DNA from: Candidatus Fredericiella danica
GTDB taxonomy: Bacteria; Chloroflexota; Anaerolineae; Caldilineales; Caldilineaceae
DNA: 64,000 nt
Assembly (NCBI GenBank): GCA_016713335.1
Contig: JADJPH010000023.1
Span: 54,419-118,418 of the forward strand
Direction: 5' to 3'
Positions 55,037 to 64,000 of this stretch are shown here, piece by piece (positions within the stretch are counted from its first letter, which is position 1; every line of letters starts with the position of its first letter). The notes beneath the pieces are model-generated. The model saw only the letters and a list, made by a program, of their open reading frames with translations, ran no database searches and was not told where the DNA came from. The position numbers and the translations under genes were made by a program.

Positions 55037-58000
55037 TCAACCGGCGCCGATCACGATCCAGGGCGACCAGTCGATCATGTCAAACCCAGCCGCCCGCAGT
55101 TCCTGCTGCGCCGCCCGCAACGCCGGCGCTACCCGGCCCGCCAGGTTTCCAGGCGCTGCAACCAGTAGATTTCGATAGAAAGCATCCATAAACGCCGCCG
55201 CGGCCTGATCCGTCACCGGCCACAGACTGGCCACCACGGTCTGCGCCCCCGCCTGCAGCCACGCCCACGCTAAATTCATCAGTTCATTGCCCGCCAGAGC
55301 ATGGCCTACCCCACTGCTACAGGCCGATAGCACCACGACATCAGCCGCAAGCTGTAGATTCATGATGTCGTAAAGGCTCAGAGCATCGTCGGCCAGCAAC
55401 AACGCCGTACGCGACGGCGCCGCCGGCTCTGACTGGGTATGCGTCGCAATATGAATGAGGCTGTAACCGCCCAGCGCATGGCTACGGCTCAACGCCAACC
55501 AGGCGTCACGCGTCGCCGCGTCGCCCAACAATGCGTCGCCGTTGGCGCCAAGCCGCGCCAGCAATGCCTCCGTCTCCGCAAGCGCCGCGGGTAGATCCGC
55601 CGCGCGGCCCTGAAAGTGCGCGACACCACAGACGAGCGCCCGCCCCTCCCGCTCTCGACCCGGCGCCAATGTCACAAGGCGCTGCAATGCCGCCAGGCTG
55701 GGTGCCACGACGGGCAGCGCACGCTCTAGCAACGGACCGGCGCCGGCGTTCAACACGCCAAAAGGCAGCGTGTGCAGCTGTTTGTGCGGCGCGATGTACA
55801 ACACGTGCTGCGGCGATAACTGCGCGACTTCCGGCGGCAACAGCAGCTTCGCAAGATGGCGTAGATGGGGCTGCTGCGCAGCTTTGCCCAGGATGCGATT
55901 GCTGTAGACAAGCTCCCGATAGCCCGGCGAACGATCGGTCGCCTGTCGCAGCATCGCCAGATCATACGCGCTCAAGCGCACGGGATAGCTTCGCAACTGC
56001 TCGGCGTCCAGATAGAGCACAAGCAGTTGGTCGCCATCCAGGTGGTAGCTGAGGCAAGCCCACGGCTGTGCCAACAACGCAAGCCCACTCCGCAACGCCT
56101 CGAGGGCAAGTTCAGCCGGCGCTAGCGCCAGCCCCGCACGCGGTTGCGCCACGCGCAGCGCATCGACAGCCGCTTCATAGGCCGCGCCAAGCGCCTTGAT
56201 CTGTGCTGACGCACGTTCTGGCTCAACGCCGCCGCCTTGCGCTTGGAATCCAAGACGCTGGTCGGCACGCAGTGCATCTAACTCACTGCGCAGGCGGCGT
56301 TCTTCCGCCGCAAGTTGTTCAATGTATGGATCGGTGGTCCCAAGGGCAGCCGTACGCACGCCAATCTGGTTGACAAAGACCTGGGTCTTGGCGGCCTCGA
56401 CAATCTGTAGTGCCTGCGTGTAGGCGCGCTCCTCCAGCGCCACGGCCAGGGCCTCCGTATACAGGCGCGCCTGCGCAGTGAAATAGCCACTGCTCCCATG
56501 CTCGGTGGGCAGCCCTGTCCGCAATGCGGTGACGACCTGCAACGCCGCCATCCAGGCGCTGAGCGCCGCCGCTCTGTCGCCACGCTGTTGCGCCACACGG
56601 GCGAGTCCGGCCCAACCACGCCAGGCTTCGGCCGGCTGCAGCGGCGCCAACACGGCCAGCGCAGTGCGCAGGTGGCGTTCCGCTTCATCGAGCGCCGCAG
56701 TGTCGTTGCCGCACCATTCGCCGAGATCCAGGTCACACACCGCCGCATCCACCTGCAAGCCACTGCGCTGAAAGTGGGCTTGCGCCGCCTGGATCGCACT
56801 CATCCCTTCGGCAACGCGCCCGAGTTTCATCAGCGCCAGCCCGTGGCTCCTACCCGCCAACGCGGCGTGATGCGCCAGGTGAGCCTGCGCCAGCACCTGC
56901 TGCGCCTGTGCCGCAACCGGCGCGGCATCGGCTGGCCGGTCCAACGCCAACAGCAGCTCCGCCAACTGGATATCGATCAGGGCCAATTCAAGGGTTCGCG
57001 CTTGCTCGACAAACCCCTGGCGCGCCTGCCATAGCTGCGCCAGCGCATCCTCCGGCCGGCCAAGCTTCAGCAGCAAATGGGCGAGATTCTGGTCGCAGTC
57101 GGCTACCGCCGTTCTGCGCTCGCACTGCAGAAACAAGCTGCGCGCCCGCTGTGTTTCGAGCAGCGCCAGGTCATACCGCCCGGTCTCCGCCCACACCAGC
57201 CCCAGATTCGCGCGGCAGCGCGCCTCGTCCTCTTCCATTGCTTCCTGCCGGCAAATCTCGGCAGCCTCGCCGTAGAGATCAGCGGCCGCCTCATATTGCC
57301 GCAAAACGTAATGGACGATCGCAAGGTTGTTGTTACACATCGCCTGCCATACCGCGATCTTGCGCCCGGCAAAATAGCTGCGGACACCATTGCCCACCGC
57401 CAACGCCTCGTCATACCGGTTGAGGCGCCACAGCAGAATGCACCGCATGTTGTCCGTCCATGCGACATAGTGCTCCATTGCCTCACCGACGAAGGTCGCA
57501 TGATTTATGTCAAATAACGCCAACGCCTCCTCGTATCGATTCAGGCGATCGAGGGCCAGCCCGCGCAGGTGGCGGGCAAAGGCAGCGTCTACCCGGCATT
57601 CGCGGTCGATCAACTGCGGCTCCACCTCCCGCATTGCCGAAAGCACCGCTTCAGGATTGCTCATGAATTGCGGGCGCGCCACCTCAATCTGCGCGCGCAA
57701 TACCTCAAGGGGCTCGCCGAGCGCTTCTGACAGTGCCAGCGCATGCTGCGCCGTTTCCAACGCAGCCACCTGATCCGACCGGTAATGAAAGAGTTGCGCT
57801 TTCAAACGTGTGGCACGGGCCTGGATCAGGAGGTTCGGGTGTTTGGACAGTTGTGCCTCAAGGTGGGTAAGTGCCGCCTCGGCACTGCGATGCTGGCGGA
57901 GTTCTACATACGCACGGACTTTGGCAAGCGCACACCACGCCATCAGGTCAGTGCGCCCAGAGGAGGCGATCGCCGCCAAGAGATCGCCCACCAGGCGCAA

Positions 58001-58336
58001 AGCCGCTTGAAACTCCCCCAATTCATTGAGCGCCAGGGCAAGGCCAACCTGGCAGTCAAGGCGGAGTGTTGTCCCAGGTGGCGCCAACCGCACTGCCGCA
58101 TCGGCATAGACCCAGGCCTGCGCTGGCGCCTTCGCCAATCGATCACGGCTCCACCCATGTAGTTCGGCGGCAGCCGCTCCGGCAGAATTTCCATTCCGGC
58201 GAAGCGCCGCGTCGGCACAGGCGGCAACCTCCTCACTTCGCGTTTGTTGGACAAGTGGGGTCAAGTTGCCCTTCTTTTTTGAGATCCTGGCGAGATCAGT
58301 GAATGACAAATGCGATCTCAAAGACACCGGCTTCAT
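55037..58336 (-). CDS. TPR-CHAT protein (caspase-like peptidase)
   Basis: The 1099-residue protein has about ten TPR-like helical repeats from residue 70 to 640 (for example RYEEALALFDINHATF, QYEAAADLYGEAAEICR, RYDLALLETQRARSLF). A C-terminal CHAT domain follows (from about 780). The caspase-type dyad is visible: His966 in LIHIATHTQSE and Cys1006 in VVLSACSSGVG, with SLWPVTDQAAAAFM after it. CHAT domains cleave protein partners and TPR arrays sense or bind them. The ATG at 58336 overlaps the previous gene. Together with the sigma factor and two small genes upstream it forms one tight operon. No CRISPR genes accompany it. Confidence 0.92.
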   Translation of the reverse strand: MKPVSLRSHLSFTDLARISKKKGNLTPLVQQTRSEEVAACADAALRRNGNSAGAAAAELHGWSRDRLAKAPAQAWVYADAAVRLAPPGTTLRLDCQVGLALALNELGEFQAALRLVGDLLAAIASSGRTDLMAWCALAKVRAYVELRQHRSAEAALTHLEAQLSKHPNLLIQARATRLKAQLFHYRSDQVAALETAQHALALSEALGEPLEVLRAQIEVARPQFMSNPEAVLSAMREVEPQLIDRECRVDAAFARHLRGLALDRLNRYEEALALFDINHATFVGEAMEHYVAWTDNMRCILLWRLNRYDEALAVGNGVRSYFAGRKIAVWQAMCNNNLAIVHYVLRQYEAAADLYGEAAEICRQEAMEEDEARCRANLGLVWAETGRYDLALLETQRARSLFLQCERRTAVADCDQNLAHLLLKLGRPEDALAQLWQARQGFVEQARTLELALIDIQLAELLLALDRPADAAPVAAQAQQVLAQAHLAHHAALAGRSHGLALMKLGRVAEGMSAIQAAQAHFQRSGLQVDAAVCDLDLGEWCGNDTAALDEAERHLRTALAVLAPLQPAEAWRGWAGLARVAQQRGDRAAALSAWMAALQVVTALRTGLPTEHGSSGYFTAQARLYTEALAVALEERAYTQALQIVEAAKTQVFVNQIGVRTAALGTTDPYIEQLAAEERRLRSELDALRADQRLGFQAQGGGVEPERASAQIKALGAAYEAAVDALRVAQPRAGLALAPAELALEALRSGLALLAQPWACLSYHLDGDQLLVLYLDAEQLRSYPVRLSAYDLAMLRQATDRSPGYRELVYSNRILGKAAQQPHLRHLAKLLLPPEVAQLSPQHVLYIAPHKQLHTLPFGVLNAGAGPLLERALPVVAPSLAALQRLVTLAPGREREGRALVCGVAHFQGRAADLPAALAETEALLARLGANGDALLGDAATRDAWLALSRSHALGGYSLIHIATHTQSEPAAPSRTALLLADDALSLYDIMNLQLAADVVVLSACSSGVGHALAGNELMNLAWAWLQAGAQTVVASLWPVTDQAAAAFMDAFYRNLLVAAPGNLAGRVAPALRAAQQELRAAGFDMIDWSPWIVIGAG

Positions 58337-58733
58337 TCACCAGCGCATCGTCAACGCTCGCCAGTGAGACAACGCCAAGATCCGCGCTGCCATCGGCGCC
58401 GAGGGTGGCGCGGCGAACAATCGCGTCCCACGTTAAATGCACTTCAACGCCCGGTGGCAGCGGCTGCGCCCCGGCAAGTACGACATGCAGGTGCAGTTCG
58501 TCCGGAGTCGCCAGCTGCCGCGTCGCATAGACTTCCACCAGGAACTGCTCCGCATCGATCTCCACCGTCTGCGCCAACAAAGGCTGCACCTGTTCACCTT
58601 GCGCATCCGGCCATTCGCCGTCGCGATAGGCTGCGGCAGCCAACGGTGGACGCCGCAGCCCTATCAGGAATTCGGTTGTAAAACGAAAGAGCATGCGGAG
58701 TGGATTACCGGTCAAGCGCGACTGGAGCACCAT
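58296..58733 (-). CDS. Unknown protein of the sigma/CHAT operon
   Basis: The 145-residue protein (MVLQSRLTGNPLRMLFRFTT) starts with a basic amphipathic stretch. It continues as a predicted beta-rich domain: VEIDAEQFLVEVYATRQLAT, ELHLHVVLAGAQPLPPGVEV, LTWDAIVRRATLGADGSADL. The last strand (VFEIAFVIH) closes an Ig-like or transthyretin-like sandwich. It overlaps both neighbours (58705 and 58336). No family is recognised. The context suggests a partner of the CHAT protein, since a small gene at this position recurs in sigma/CHAT operons as far as I recall. Confidence 0.55.
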   Translation of the reverse strand: MVLQSRLTGNPLRMLFRFTTEFLIGLRRPPLAAAAYRDGEWPDAQGEQVQPLLAQTVEIDAEQFLVEVYATRQLATPDELHLHVVLAGAQPLPPGVEVHLTWDAIVRRATLGADGSADLGVVSLASVDDALVNEAGVFEIAFVIH

Positions 58734-58962
58734 CCGCCAGGGTGCGTCCTCGCACCTCCGTCAGAAAAGATAGATCAGGCGTGCGCTCTGCCAACCACGG
58801 GGCAGCGGCTTCTTCGAGAACTGGCGCAGTCTCTGGCTGCACTTGCGCCATGTCCTGCAGGAGGCGTTCCATTTGGCTGCGATACGTCGCGGCGACATCC
58901 GGCTCGCGCAGTTTTCGCAAAAACTCGTCGATTTCCTGAGTAGTTGACACGGTCACTTCCAA
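58705..58962 (-). CDS. Small acidic protein of the sigma/CHAT operon
   Basis: The 85-residue protein (VTVSTTQEIDEFLRKLREPD, VAATYRSQMERLLQDMAQVQ) is mostly helical and acidic. It overlaps the next gene by 29 bp, so translation is coupled. It lies 55 bp after the sigma factor. The alternation of helix and an Ala/Pro linker resembles a small anti-sigma or adaptor protein, but no motif supports this. Confidence 0.5.
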   Translation of the reverse strand: MEVTVSTTQEIDEFLRKLREPDVAATYRSQMERLLQDMAQVQPETAPVLEEAAAPWLAERTPDLSFLTEVRGRTLADGAPVALDR

Positions 58963-59017
58963 TCTGGCACAAGGCCAGCGCTACAATCTGTCGCCAACAC
59001 TGTGAGCCTGCGCACAG

Positions 59018-60002
59018 TCAGTCACCGCACATGATCCGCAGTTCTTTTAGCGCACGATGGCGCGGTGTACACAAACCCTTTCGTGCGGCCAAGCCGGGTT
59101 GCAATCTCGTCATCGCTCAGTCCCGTAAAGTAGGTATAGACGATCACCGCGCGCCATTCGTCCTTGTGGATTCGCTCGATTGCTTCGATCAATGACTGCA
59201 TTTCAGTCGTCAGCGCCGCCAGATCCTGCACAGGCGCATGCCCACCCATGTGTGCGCTCTCTGTCAACGGATAGTTGATGCCGCGCTCTTCCAGGTCATC
59301 CAGTGAACTTATGGCCGGTTGCCGGTCCAGCAGATCGCGCGACCGCGTCAGGTATTGCAGCACAACATTCTTTAAGATCGTCTGCACCCAAAACTCAAAC
59401 GGCACGTCACAGGGAAACACACTGACGAAGACGCGCTCACACGCCTGTTGAGCAACTTCTGCCGACTTTTCACGCGCGTATTCGGCGCTGACACCCCGCT
59501 GCACCAACAACTGATAGGCCCGTCGATCCAACTGATCCCACAGCAGGCGCCAGGCTTGCGGATCATTGGCGGCCAGTGCCGTGATGCGAGCCTGTTCCTG
59601 GCGGTAGACATCCACCACGCGCAGGTGATACGCAGTCCAGGATCTGAGCCGCTCATCACCATTTGCTGCTTGCGCCGAACCTGGCAGACTGCTGACCTCG
59701 GCGTGCGGCGCTGCGACGAAGTCGCGTGAATCGGCATTCATCCGGCTGATGACTTTTTGTGCGCGCCCGGCATTCAGATTATGCGCCAGGATCTGTAGGA
59801 TGACTTGGCGGTCGCGCGGCGGCCATTGGTTCAGCAGCGCCTCACTGACGGTAAGTAGATCGCGAAAGGAGGCGTCGTGCGCGGTGGCGGCGCCGGATGC
59901 CTGGGGAGAAGCATGCGCGCCCGGAGTCTCTGCATCCGTTGGCTGACCCAACTGCGTGTTGTAATCCATGCCGACCTGACCGAGTGTCGAATGTTTCCGC
60001 AC
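59018..60002 (-). CDS. ECF-like sigma-70 family factor (frameshift about 59063)
   Basis: The protein has about 327 residues. Region 2 is seen around residues 150-220 (DPQAWRLLWDQLDRRAYQLL, VPFEFWVQTILKNVVLQYLT). Region 4 is clear at the end (LIEAIERIHKDEWRAVIVYT, YFTGLSDDEIATRLGRTKGF). The C-terminus should read VYT.RHRALKELRIMCGD to a stop at 59018. The raw frame diverts near 59063 into APSCAKRT. A long N-terminal extension of low complexity (residues 1-75) precedes region 2. A GTG at 60002 or an ATG at 59969 may start it. It probably directs transcription of the CHAT operon. Confidence 0.78.
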
Positions 60003-60108
60003 AACGTCCAGCGAGCAGGGGTAGGATGATCATAAAGTGTCTTGGCGGCAGGCGCAAAAGGCCCACTGCGCCATAGCCGAAATATAGGATGTCGGGTATG
60101 ATACCGCT

Positions 60109-60822
60109 ATGACCGCATCGGGTGGCGTCATTTCCCGCATCAAACGTTCCTTTCATGCTTCAGCCGGCGAGGTCGTCTTCGGCATGGAAGATGGCACCGT
60201 CTCCATCTTCGGCCTCGTCTTTGGCGTCGCGGCAACAACGGACCAGAACAGCGTCGTGTTGATCGCCGGGGTAACTGGAGCCATTGCCGCCGCGGTTTCG
60301 ATGATGGCCGGCTCTTACCTTGACATCGAGTCCCAACGCGACCAGGTGAAGGTGCAGACCGAGGCGGTAGCGGAGTCCGTCCGCACGGATGCGGACGCCG
60401 CCGCACAACGGGTGAAGGATCGGTTGGTGGCAAGCGGAATGGATGCAGTGTCAGTGGACAAGGTACTGGCTGCCATCCGCAACCAACCTGCCGCACTGAC
60501 CGGTATGGCCACGGCCCTCACTGTGGCTGGAGAAAATGACGAGGAACAGGGGCCGTTTTCGCACTCGATCTGGATGTTTGTGGCCGATCTCTTTGCCTCC
60601 CTGGTGCCGGTGATTCCGTTTGTGTTTCTGCCCATGGGGACAGCGCGGATTGTTTCGGTTGTGGTCACAGCGCTGATGATGGCCATCCTCGGCGTGGGCC
60701 GCGCCCGGTTGGGACATCGCCCGACGCTGCGCACCGTGCTTGAGACTGTGGCGATCGCCGCCGCGGCAGGCGTGGCCGGCGTGCTCGCCGGGCAGGCAAT
60801 CGACCGGTGGTTTGAGGCGTGA
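60109..60822 (+). CDS. VIT1/CCC1-family transporter-like membrane protein
   Basis: The 237-residue protein begins FHASAGEVVFGMEDGTVSIF, then GLVFGVAATTDQNSVVLIAG. That is the vacuolar iron transporter (VIT1/CCC1) signature with transmembrane helices 1 and 2. A polar helix-rich region (about 75-140) with repeated acidic residues could bind metal. Two or three more hydrophobic segments follow (LFASLVPVIPFVFLP, IVSVVVTALMMAILGV, TVAIAAAAGVAGVLAG). The predicted role is iron or manganese transport, from family only. It is divergent from the sigma factor, with about 106 bp between starts. Confidence 0.85.
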   Translation: MTASGGVISRIKRSFHASAGEVVFGMEDGTVSIFGLVFGVAATTDQNSVVLIAGVTGAIAAAVSMMAGSYLDIESQRDQVKVQTEAVAESVRTDADAAAQRVKDRLVASGMDAVSVDKVLAAIRNQPAALTGMATALTVAGENDEEQGPFSHSIWMFVADLFASLVPVIPFVFLPMGTARIVSVVVTALMMAILGVGRARLGHRPTLRTVLETVAIAAAAGVAGVLAGQAIDRWFEA

Positions 60823-60918
60823 GCCTCGTCACTTGGATTTCAACTGAGGGCAAACCAACGGCAACACAAATTGTCAATGGTCAATAGTCAATAGTCAACG
60901 ATAAGGAGAGCCTTGACG

Positions 60919-61551
60919 ATGTCCAGCCAACATCTGATTACAATCGTAGCGGGCAGTTTTCCCGGCGCCGATGACGCCGAAAATGCCTTGAAGCAGGTTC
61001 AAAAGACCAAAGGCATCGATGTTCATGACGCTGCCTACGTCCAGCGCGCGGCAGACAATAGCCTGCATGTGAAGGATGTACATCATTGGGGCTGGGTCAA
61101 GGGCGTGGTGGCCGGTGGGTTGACCGGTGCCCTCGTTGGCCTGGTCGTGCCGCCCCTGGGTGTGGTATTGGCAGTGGGTGGCGCAGCAGTGGGTGGCGTC
61201 GCGACGGCGAAGGATCATGATATTTCGCCGGAAATGCTGCAAAAACTGGGCGAGACGCTCACAGCCGGCAGCTCTGCGGCCCTGGTCGCCGTCGATCCGA
61301 TCGACGCCGAAGCCACGGAGGCAGTGTTCCGCACCGAAGGCGCGACAACGATCACTGCCAACTTCCATGCAAACACCGTGGGCGAATTGACACCAGATGG
61401 CCCCGAGTCATCGCTGATCGATCAAGCAGCGCAATACGGGATTGAGGATCAGGCAAGAGGGCAGTTGAGACAAAGAGACCGGGAGACAAAGAGACCGGGA
61501 GACAGGGAACACATCACAGATACGGAGATTTCTCGCAACCATGGAAAGTGA
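60919..61551 (+). CDS. DUF1269-family protein with repeat-derived tail
   Basis: The start is the ATG at 60919 after an ATAAGGAGAG site. The 210-residue protein has the same layout as the 41864 gene: QHLITIVAGSFPGADDAENA, DVHDAAYVQRAADNSLHVKD. VKGVVAGGLTGALVGLVVPP and GVVLAVGGAAVGGVATAKD form the hydrophobic hairpin, then AALVAVDPIDAEATEA follows. The last about 28 residues (RQRDRETKRPGDRE and following) are translated from the GACAAAGAGACC word repeat at 61468-61511, so the original C-terminus was replaced. It overlaps the next gene by 11 bp. Confidence 0.8.
   Translation: MSSQHLITIVAGSFPGADDAENALKQVQKTKGIDVHDAAYVQRAADNSLHVKDVHHWGWVKGVVAGGLTGALVGLVVPPLGVVLAVGGAAVGGVATAKDHDISPEMLQKLGETLTAGSSAALVAVDPIDAEATEAVFRTEGATTITANFHANTVGELTPDGPESSLIDQAAQYGIEDQARGQLRQRDRETKRPGDREHITDTEISRNHGK
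61468..61511 (+). repeat. GAGACAAAGAGACCGGGAGA word repeat inside a coding end
   Basis: The words GAGACAAAGAGACCGGGAGA occur twice in tandem, followed by GACAGGGAACAC. They match the repeat at 6357-6392 and the hairpin at 30661-30754. Here the repeat is read in frame as the tail of the DUF1269 protein. A different short word (GTCAATAGTCAATAGTCAAC) lies upstream of the same gene at about 60874-60899. Confidence 0.75.
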
Positions 61552-62272
61552 ACATAAGCCTGAGGCGCAGCCAAATGATGTGGAGAGCGCCGGTGACGCA
61601 TTTTCCGATCAAATCGCACGTGTTGGCGACCGGATTCTTTCCACACAGACCGAGGTGAGCCGTTTCGACCGGTGGGTTGAGTTCCTGGCGGCCGTCGTGC
61701 TGTCGCTGGCCACGGTGGCGACCGCCTGGGCCGGCTATCAGGCCGCGATGTGGGGCGGCGAACAAACGCGGCATACGACGGCAGCTACTACGGCCAACAT
61801 GCAAGCGGCGCTTCAGACCAATATCGCCCAGCAACGGGGCAATCTACAGGCAACGCTGTTCGTACAGTGGGCCACCGCAATGAGCGAGGAAAACACGGAA
61901 CTGGCGGATTTTCTCTACGCACGGTTTCCGAAGGAACTGCGCGTTGCGACCGATGCCTGGATTGCGACGAAACCGCGCGAGAATCCCGATGCGCCGGGCA
62001 CGCCGTTCGAGATGAAGGAATTTTCCTTGCCGGAAACGGCGCGGGCGGCTGAATTTAGCAAACAGGCGGAGGACGAATCGGCCCTTGCCGACGCTGCGAA
62101 TGACACCAGCGACCACTATATCCTACTTACCGTCATTTTTGCGTCGGTGCTTTTCTTTGGGGGCATCAGCGGCAAGTTTCAATCCAAGTTCATCGATCTC
62201 GCCATGCTCGTGATGGCCGGCACCGTGTTTCTAGTCGCACTGGGGGTGCTGGCTACGTATCCGGTGCAGTAA
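61541..62272 (+). CDS. Membrane protein of unknown function
   Basis: The 243-residue protein has three hydrophobic segments: WVEFLAAVVLSLATVATAWA (about 45-64), ILLTVIFASVLFFGGISG (about 193-210) and FIDLAMLVMAGTVFLVALGV (about 217-236). The middle part (about 75-185) is polar with a helix from TAATTANMQAALQTNIAQQ. This pattern is like small DUF4337-type membrane proteins, which is a weak guess. No signal peptide or enzyme motif is seen. The gap 62273-62451 after it contains no gene. Confidence 0.65.
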   Translation: MESEHKPEAQPNDVESAGDAFSDQIARVGDRILSTQTEVSRFDRWVEFLAAVVLSLATVATAWAGYQAAMWGGEQTRHTTAATTANMQAALQTNIAQQRGNLQATLFVQWATAMSEENTELADFLYARFPKELRVATDAWIATKPRENPDAPGTPFEMKEFSLPETARAAEFSKQAEDESALADAANDTSDHYILLTVIFASVLFFGGISGKFQSKFIDLAMLVMAGTVFLVALGVLATYPVQ

Positions 62273-62451
62273 CGATACGTCGTGTAGGGGAATTGTAGAT
62301 TGAATTGCCGCAGTGCGACAAGTGCACTAACCGAGTGGAGTCTGGTCACACAGAAAGAATAACCACGAGAATCCGTGAGGGCGGTAAGGTCTCACAGCCA
62401 TCGGTTGGGTGAGGCCAGACAACATCCTCTGGCCTCACCCCGACAAGACAC

Positions 62452-64000
62452 CTATTTCGTCCCACGTAGGAAGGGCAGATACATATCCACCGGTTTGACC
62501 GTCAAAGTGACCAGAATGGTGGCAGGGCTATTGCCGGCTGGCGACGCAGCAACGCTAATCACTCCGTGATAGGTGTCGGGATCGAGCCCATCGGGTAAAA
62601 TTCTGACCACAAGCGTGGCCGGTACAACGCCCGCCGCGGGATCTAAGCTAATCCACGGGGTGTTGGCGCTGGCCTGCCAATTTAAGCTGGTGTCATTGCT
62701 GCTGCCCAGATTGATTTCGAATTCGCCGGCCTCGCCGTTGGCCACAACTGTGTACTGAAGTGCACCCGGCGCCAGCGACAGCGTGGGCCGCTGCATGACC
62801 TCTAACACGACAGGTATCTCGAGCGGAGCGTTTGCCGCACCCTCGGCAGCTATCGTGATTATGCCTTTATAGGAACCAACGTCGAGCCCTGCCGGGGCGA
62901 TTGTGACCTCGAATTGGGCCGGCAGCGTGCCGGATGTCGCATTCAGGCGGATCCACGCGTGATCAGCACTTGCCTCCCAAGCCAAGCTACTATCGTCGCT
63001 ACCGCCAAGCGCCAATTCGAGTGTAGCCGCTGCCCCACCCTCAAAAACGATGTGACTTAGGGCATTGGGGCTGGATTGGATCAAGATCGGCTCCGGCGCC
63101 GCGCCACCCACGACCGCAATGTTGACTTGAGTAGAGCGCTGCATCCCATTGCTGTCGGTGGCGGTCAAGCTGATCACATGGTCACCGGTGGAAAGGTTGA
63201 CCGTATCAGAGATCGTCCCCGTCCCCAGAAAACCGTCGATGCTGGAACTCCATATCAACGAACTGCCCGAAAGCGTCCCATCCTCAAGGTCGTAGGCCGA
63301 ACCATTGAGAACCACACTTTGACCAGGCCAGAAAGTAGCCAAAGGAACTGGCGAATTGATCAGCACTTGGGGAGCATGTCCTGGGATGAAGAATGGCGCA
63401 GAGATGGCCTCCCCGCCCAGGAAGCCGTCGCTCGCCAACACGCGCACGCGACTGTTGTTGCCGCCCGGTATCAGGCTTGAATCAATCGTATAGTGGTTTT
63501 CGGTCAGACCGGTGACCTGCGTCTGCCAGGTTGCACCATCATCATTGCTATACAGCACGCTGAACGAAAGCGGATCTCCGTCTGCATCGGAGGCCGTCCA
63601 AGCAACGTCAAGTGTATCCAACGTGTGGACGCTTCCCTGCTCTGGTGCAGGCAAAGTGATTTGCACCACGGGCGCTGTAGCGCTCGCATTACGAGTCGCG
63701 ACCACTTGCGAGCCAACACGGATCTCAATTTTGGCAAGGCCTTCAATGGCAGGCACGATTAGTGCAATAACGGCGGGACGCCCCACAACCTCTTCACCAT
63801 CGGTCAGTTCCATGGGGGTGAATGCATACGTCTTGAGGTCATTGCCATCGGCGTCTTGCAGTGCTAATATCCAATCACCCCCGTTCGGCACCGGCACCTG
63901 CTCGGTCTCGTCGAGCACACAACACGCTCTCCAGGTTGGCGGTCTCTATTTCCAGGTCGGCCATGCCCATAACGACAAGAAACGATCACCCGCTTCCATC
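62452..64000 (-). CDS. Extracellular surface repeat protein, 5' end beyond window (possible break about 63925)
   Basis: The 488 visible residues contain a terminal pair of BACON-type repeats (SLAWEASADHAWIRLNATSG, SLNWQASANTPWISLDPAAG, each followed by LDVGSYKG or LDPDTYHG). One PKD/cadherin-like module precedes them (VAWTASDADGDPLSFSVLYS, LNGSAYDLEDGTLSG). An immunoglobulin-like N-terminal part begins NGGDWILALQDADGNDLKTY. The frame before 63918 probably continues as DLEIETANLESV with one base lost near 63925. The real start lies beyond 64000. The end MYLPFLRGTK follows the common Chloroflexota secreted-protein tail pattern (V..YLP....). It is probably cell-surface anchored or secreted. Confidence 0.7.

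Noticed and set aside
55037..58336. Craspase-type TPR-CHAT of a type III-E CRISPR system
   Set aside because: No gRAMP/Cas7-11 gene and no CRISPR array in the window. The neighbours are a sigma factor and two small genes.

Overview
The window looks like a chromosomal segment of a high-GC Chloroflexota bacterium, possibly a filamentous Caldilineales-type lineage. That placement is an inference. It rests on a contractile injection locus with stand-alone AAA+ and DUF4157 genes, several DUF1269 stress proteins, LysM and Ig-like secreted proteins, a TPR-CHAT gene next to a sigma factor, and many intergenic hairpins built from reiterated short words. No tRNA, rRNA, CRISPR array, transposase, capsid, portal or terminase gene was seen.

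Layout. (1) 1-1763: two paralogous secreted proteins on the minus strand, the first broken, with matching promoter-region palindromes. (2) 2026-3504: a UspA-like protein and a BTAD/SARP-type regulator. (3) 3959-30636: a long plus-strand operon for an extracellular contractile injection system (eCIS). In order it encodes a small conserved protein, sheath, tube, gp26-like zinc protein, Pro-rich protein, DUF4255 protein, AAA+ ATPase, a small protein, a giant multidomain putative effector (11431-17152), CIS tube-type protein, LysM protein, hub, spike, PAAR-like tip, gp25, two gpJ/gp6-like baseplate proteins, a gpI-like tail protein and a DUF6519 protein. (4) 30910-32919: aldo/keto reductase and SMP-30 lactonase. 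(5) 33520-38727: a truncated higA abutting a truncated RND pump, then membrane-fusion protein, TetR regulator and a TetR-type operator. (6) 39022-48739: Gfo/Idh oxidoreductase, a carbonic anhydrase remnant, two DUF1269 proteins, secreted proteins, an SGNH hydrolase and a large LysM secreted protein. (7) 49059-53116: P-type ATPase and glucose-6-phosphate isomerase. (8) 53520-60002: two HTH-only LuxR proteins, and a sigma factor / two small ORFs / TPR-CHAT operon. (9) 60109-64000: VIT-family protein, DUF1269 protein, a membrane protein and a cell-surface repeat protein cut by the window edge.

The eCIS genes form a complete particle module: sheath and tube, tube-to-baseplate parts, a hub/spike/tip, baseplate wedge proteins and an ATPase. 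No T6SS membrane-complex gene and no phage head gene is present. The giant gene inside the operon carries two DUF4157 domains, a second HEVGH zinc-peptidase domain and a caspase-like His/Cys domain, so it is the best cargo or toxin candidate.

A warning for the reader: at least 25 coding interruptions by +/-1 nt occur, many of them inside C or G runs. In the genes where I counted, restoring one base per break gives a length divisible by three and a family-consistent protein. I therefore treat most as consensus sequence errors and give the full gene span, noting where the break lies. Programmed frameshifting is unlikely.
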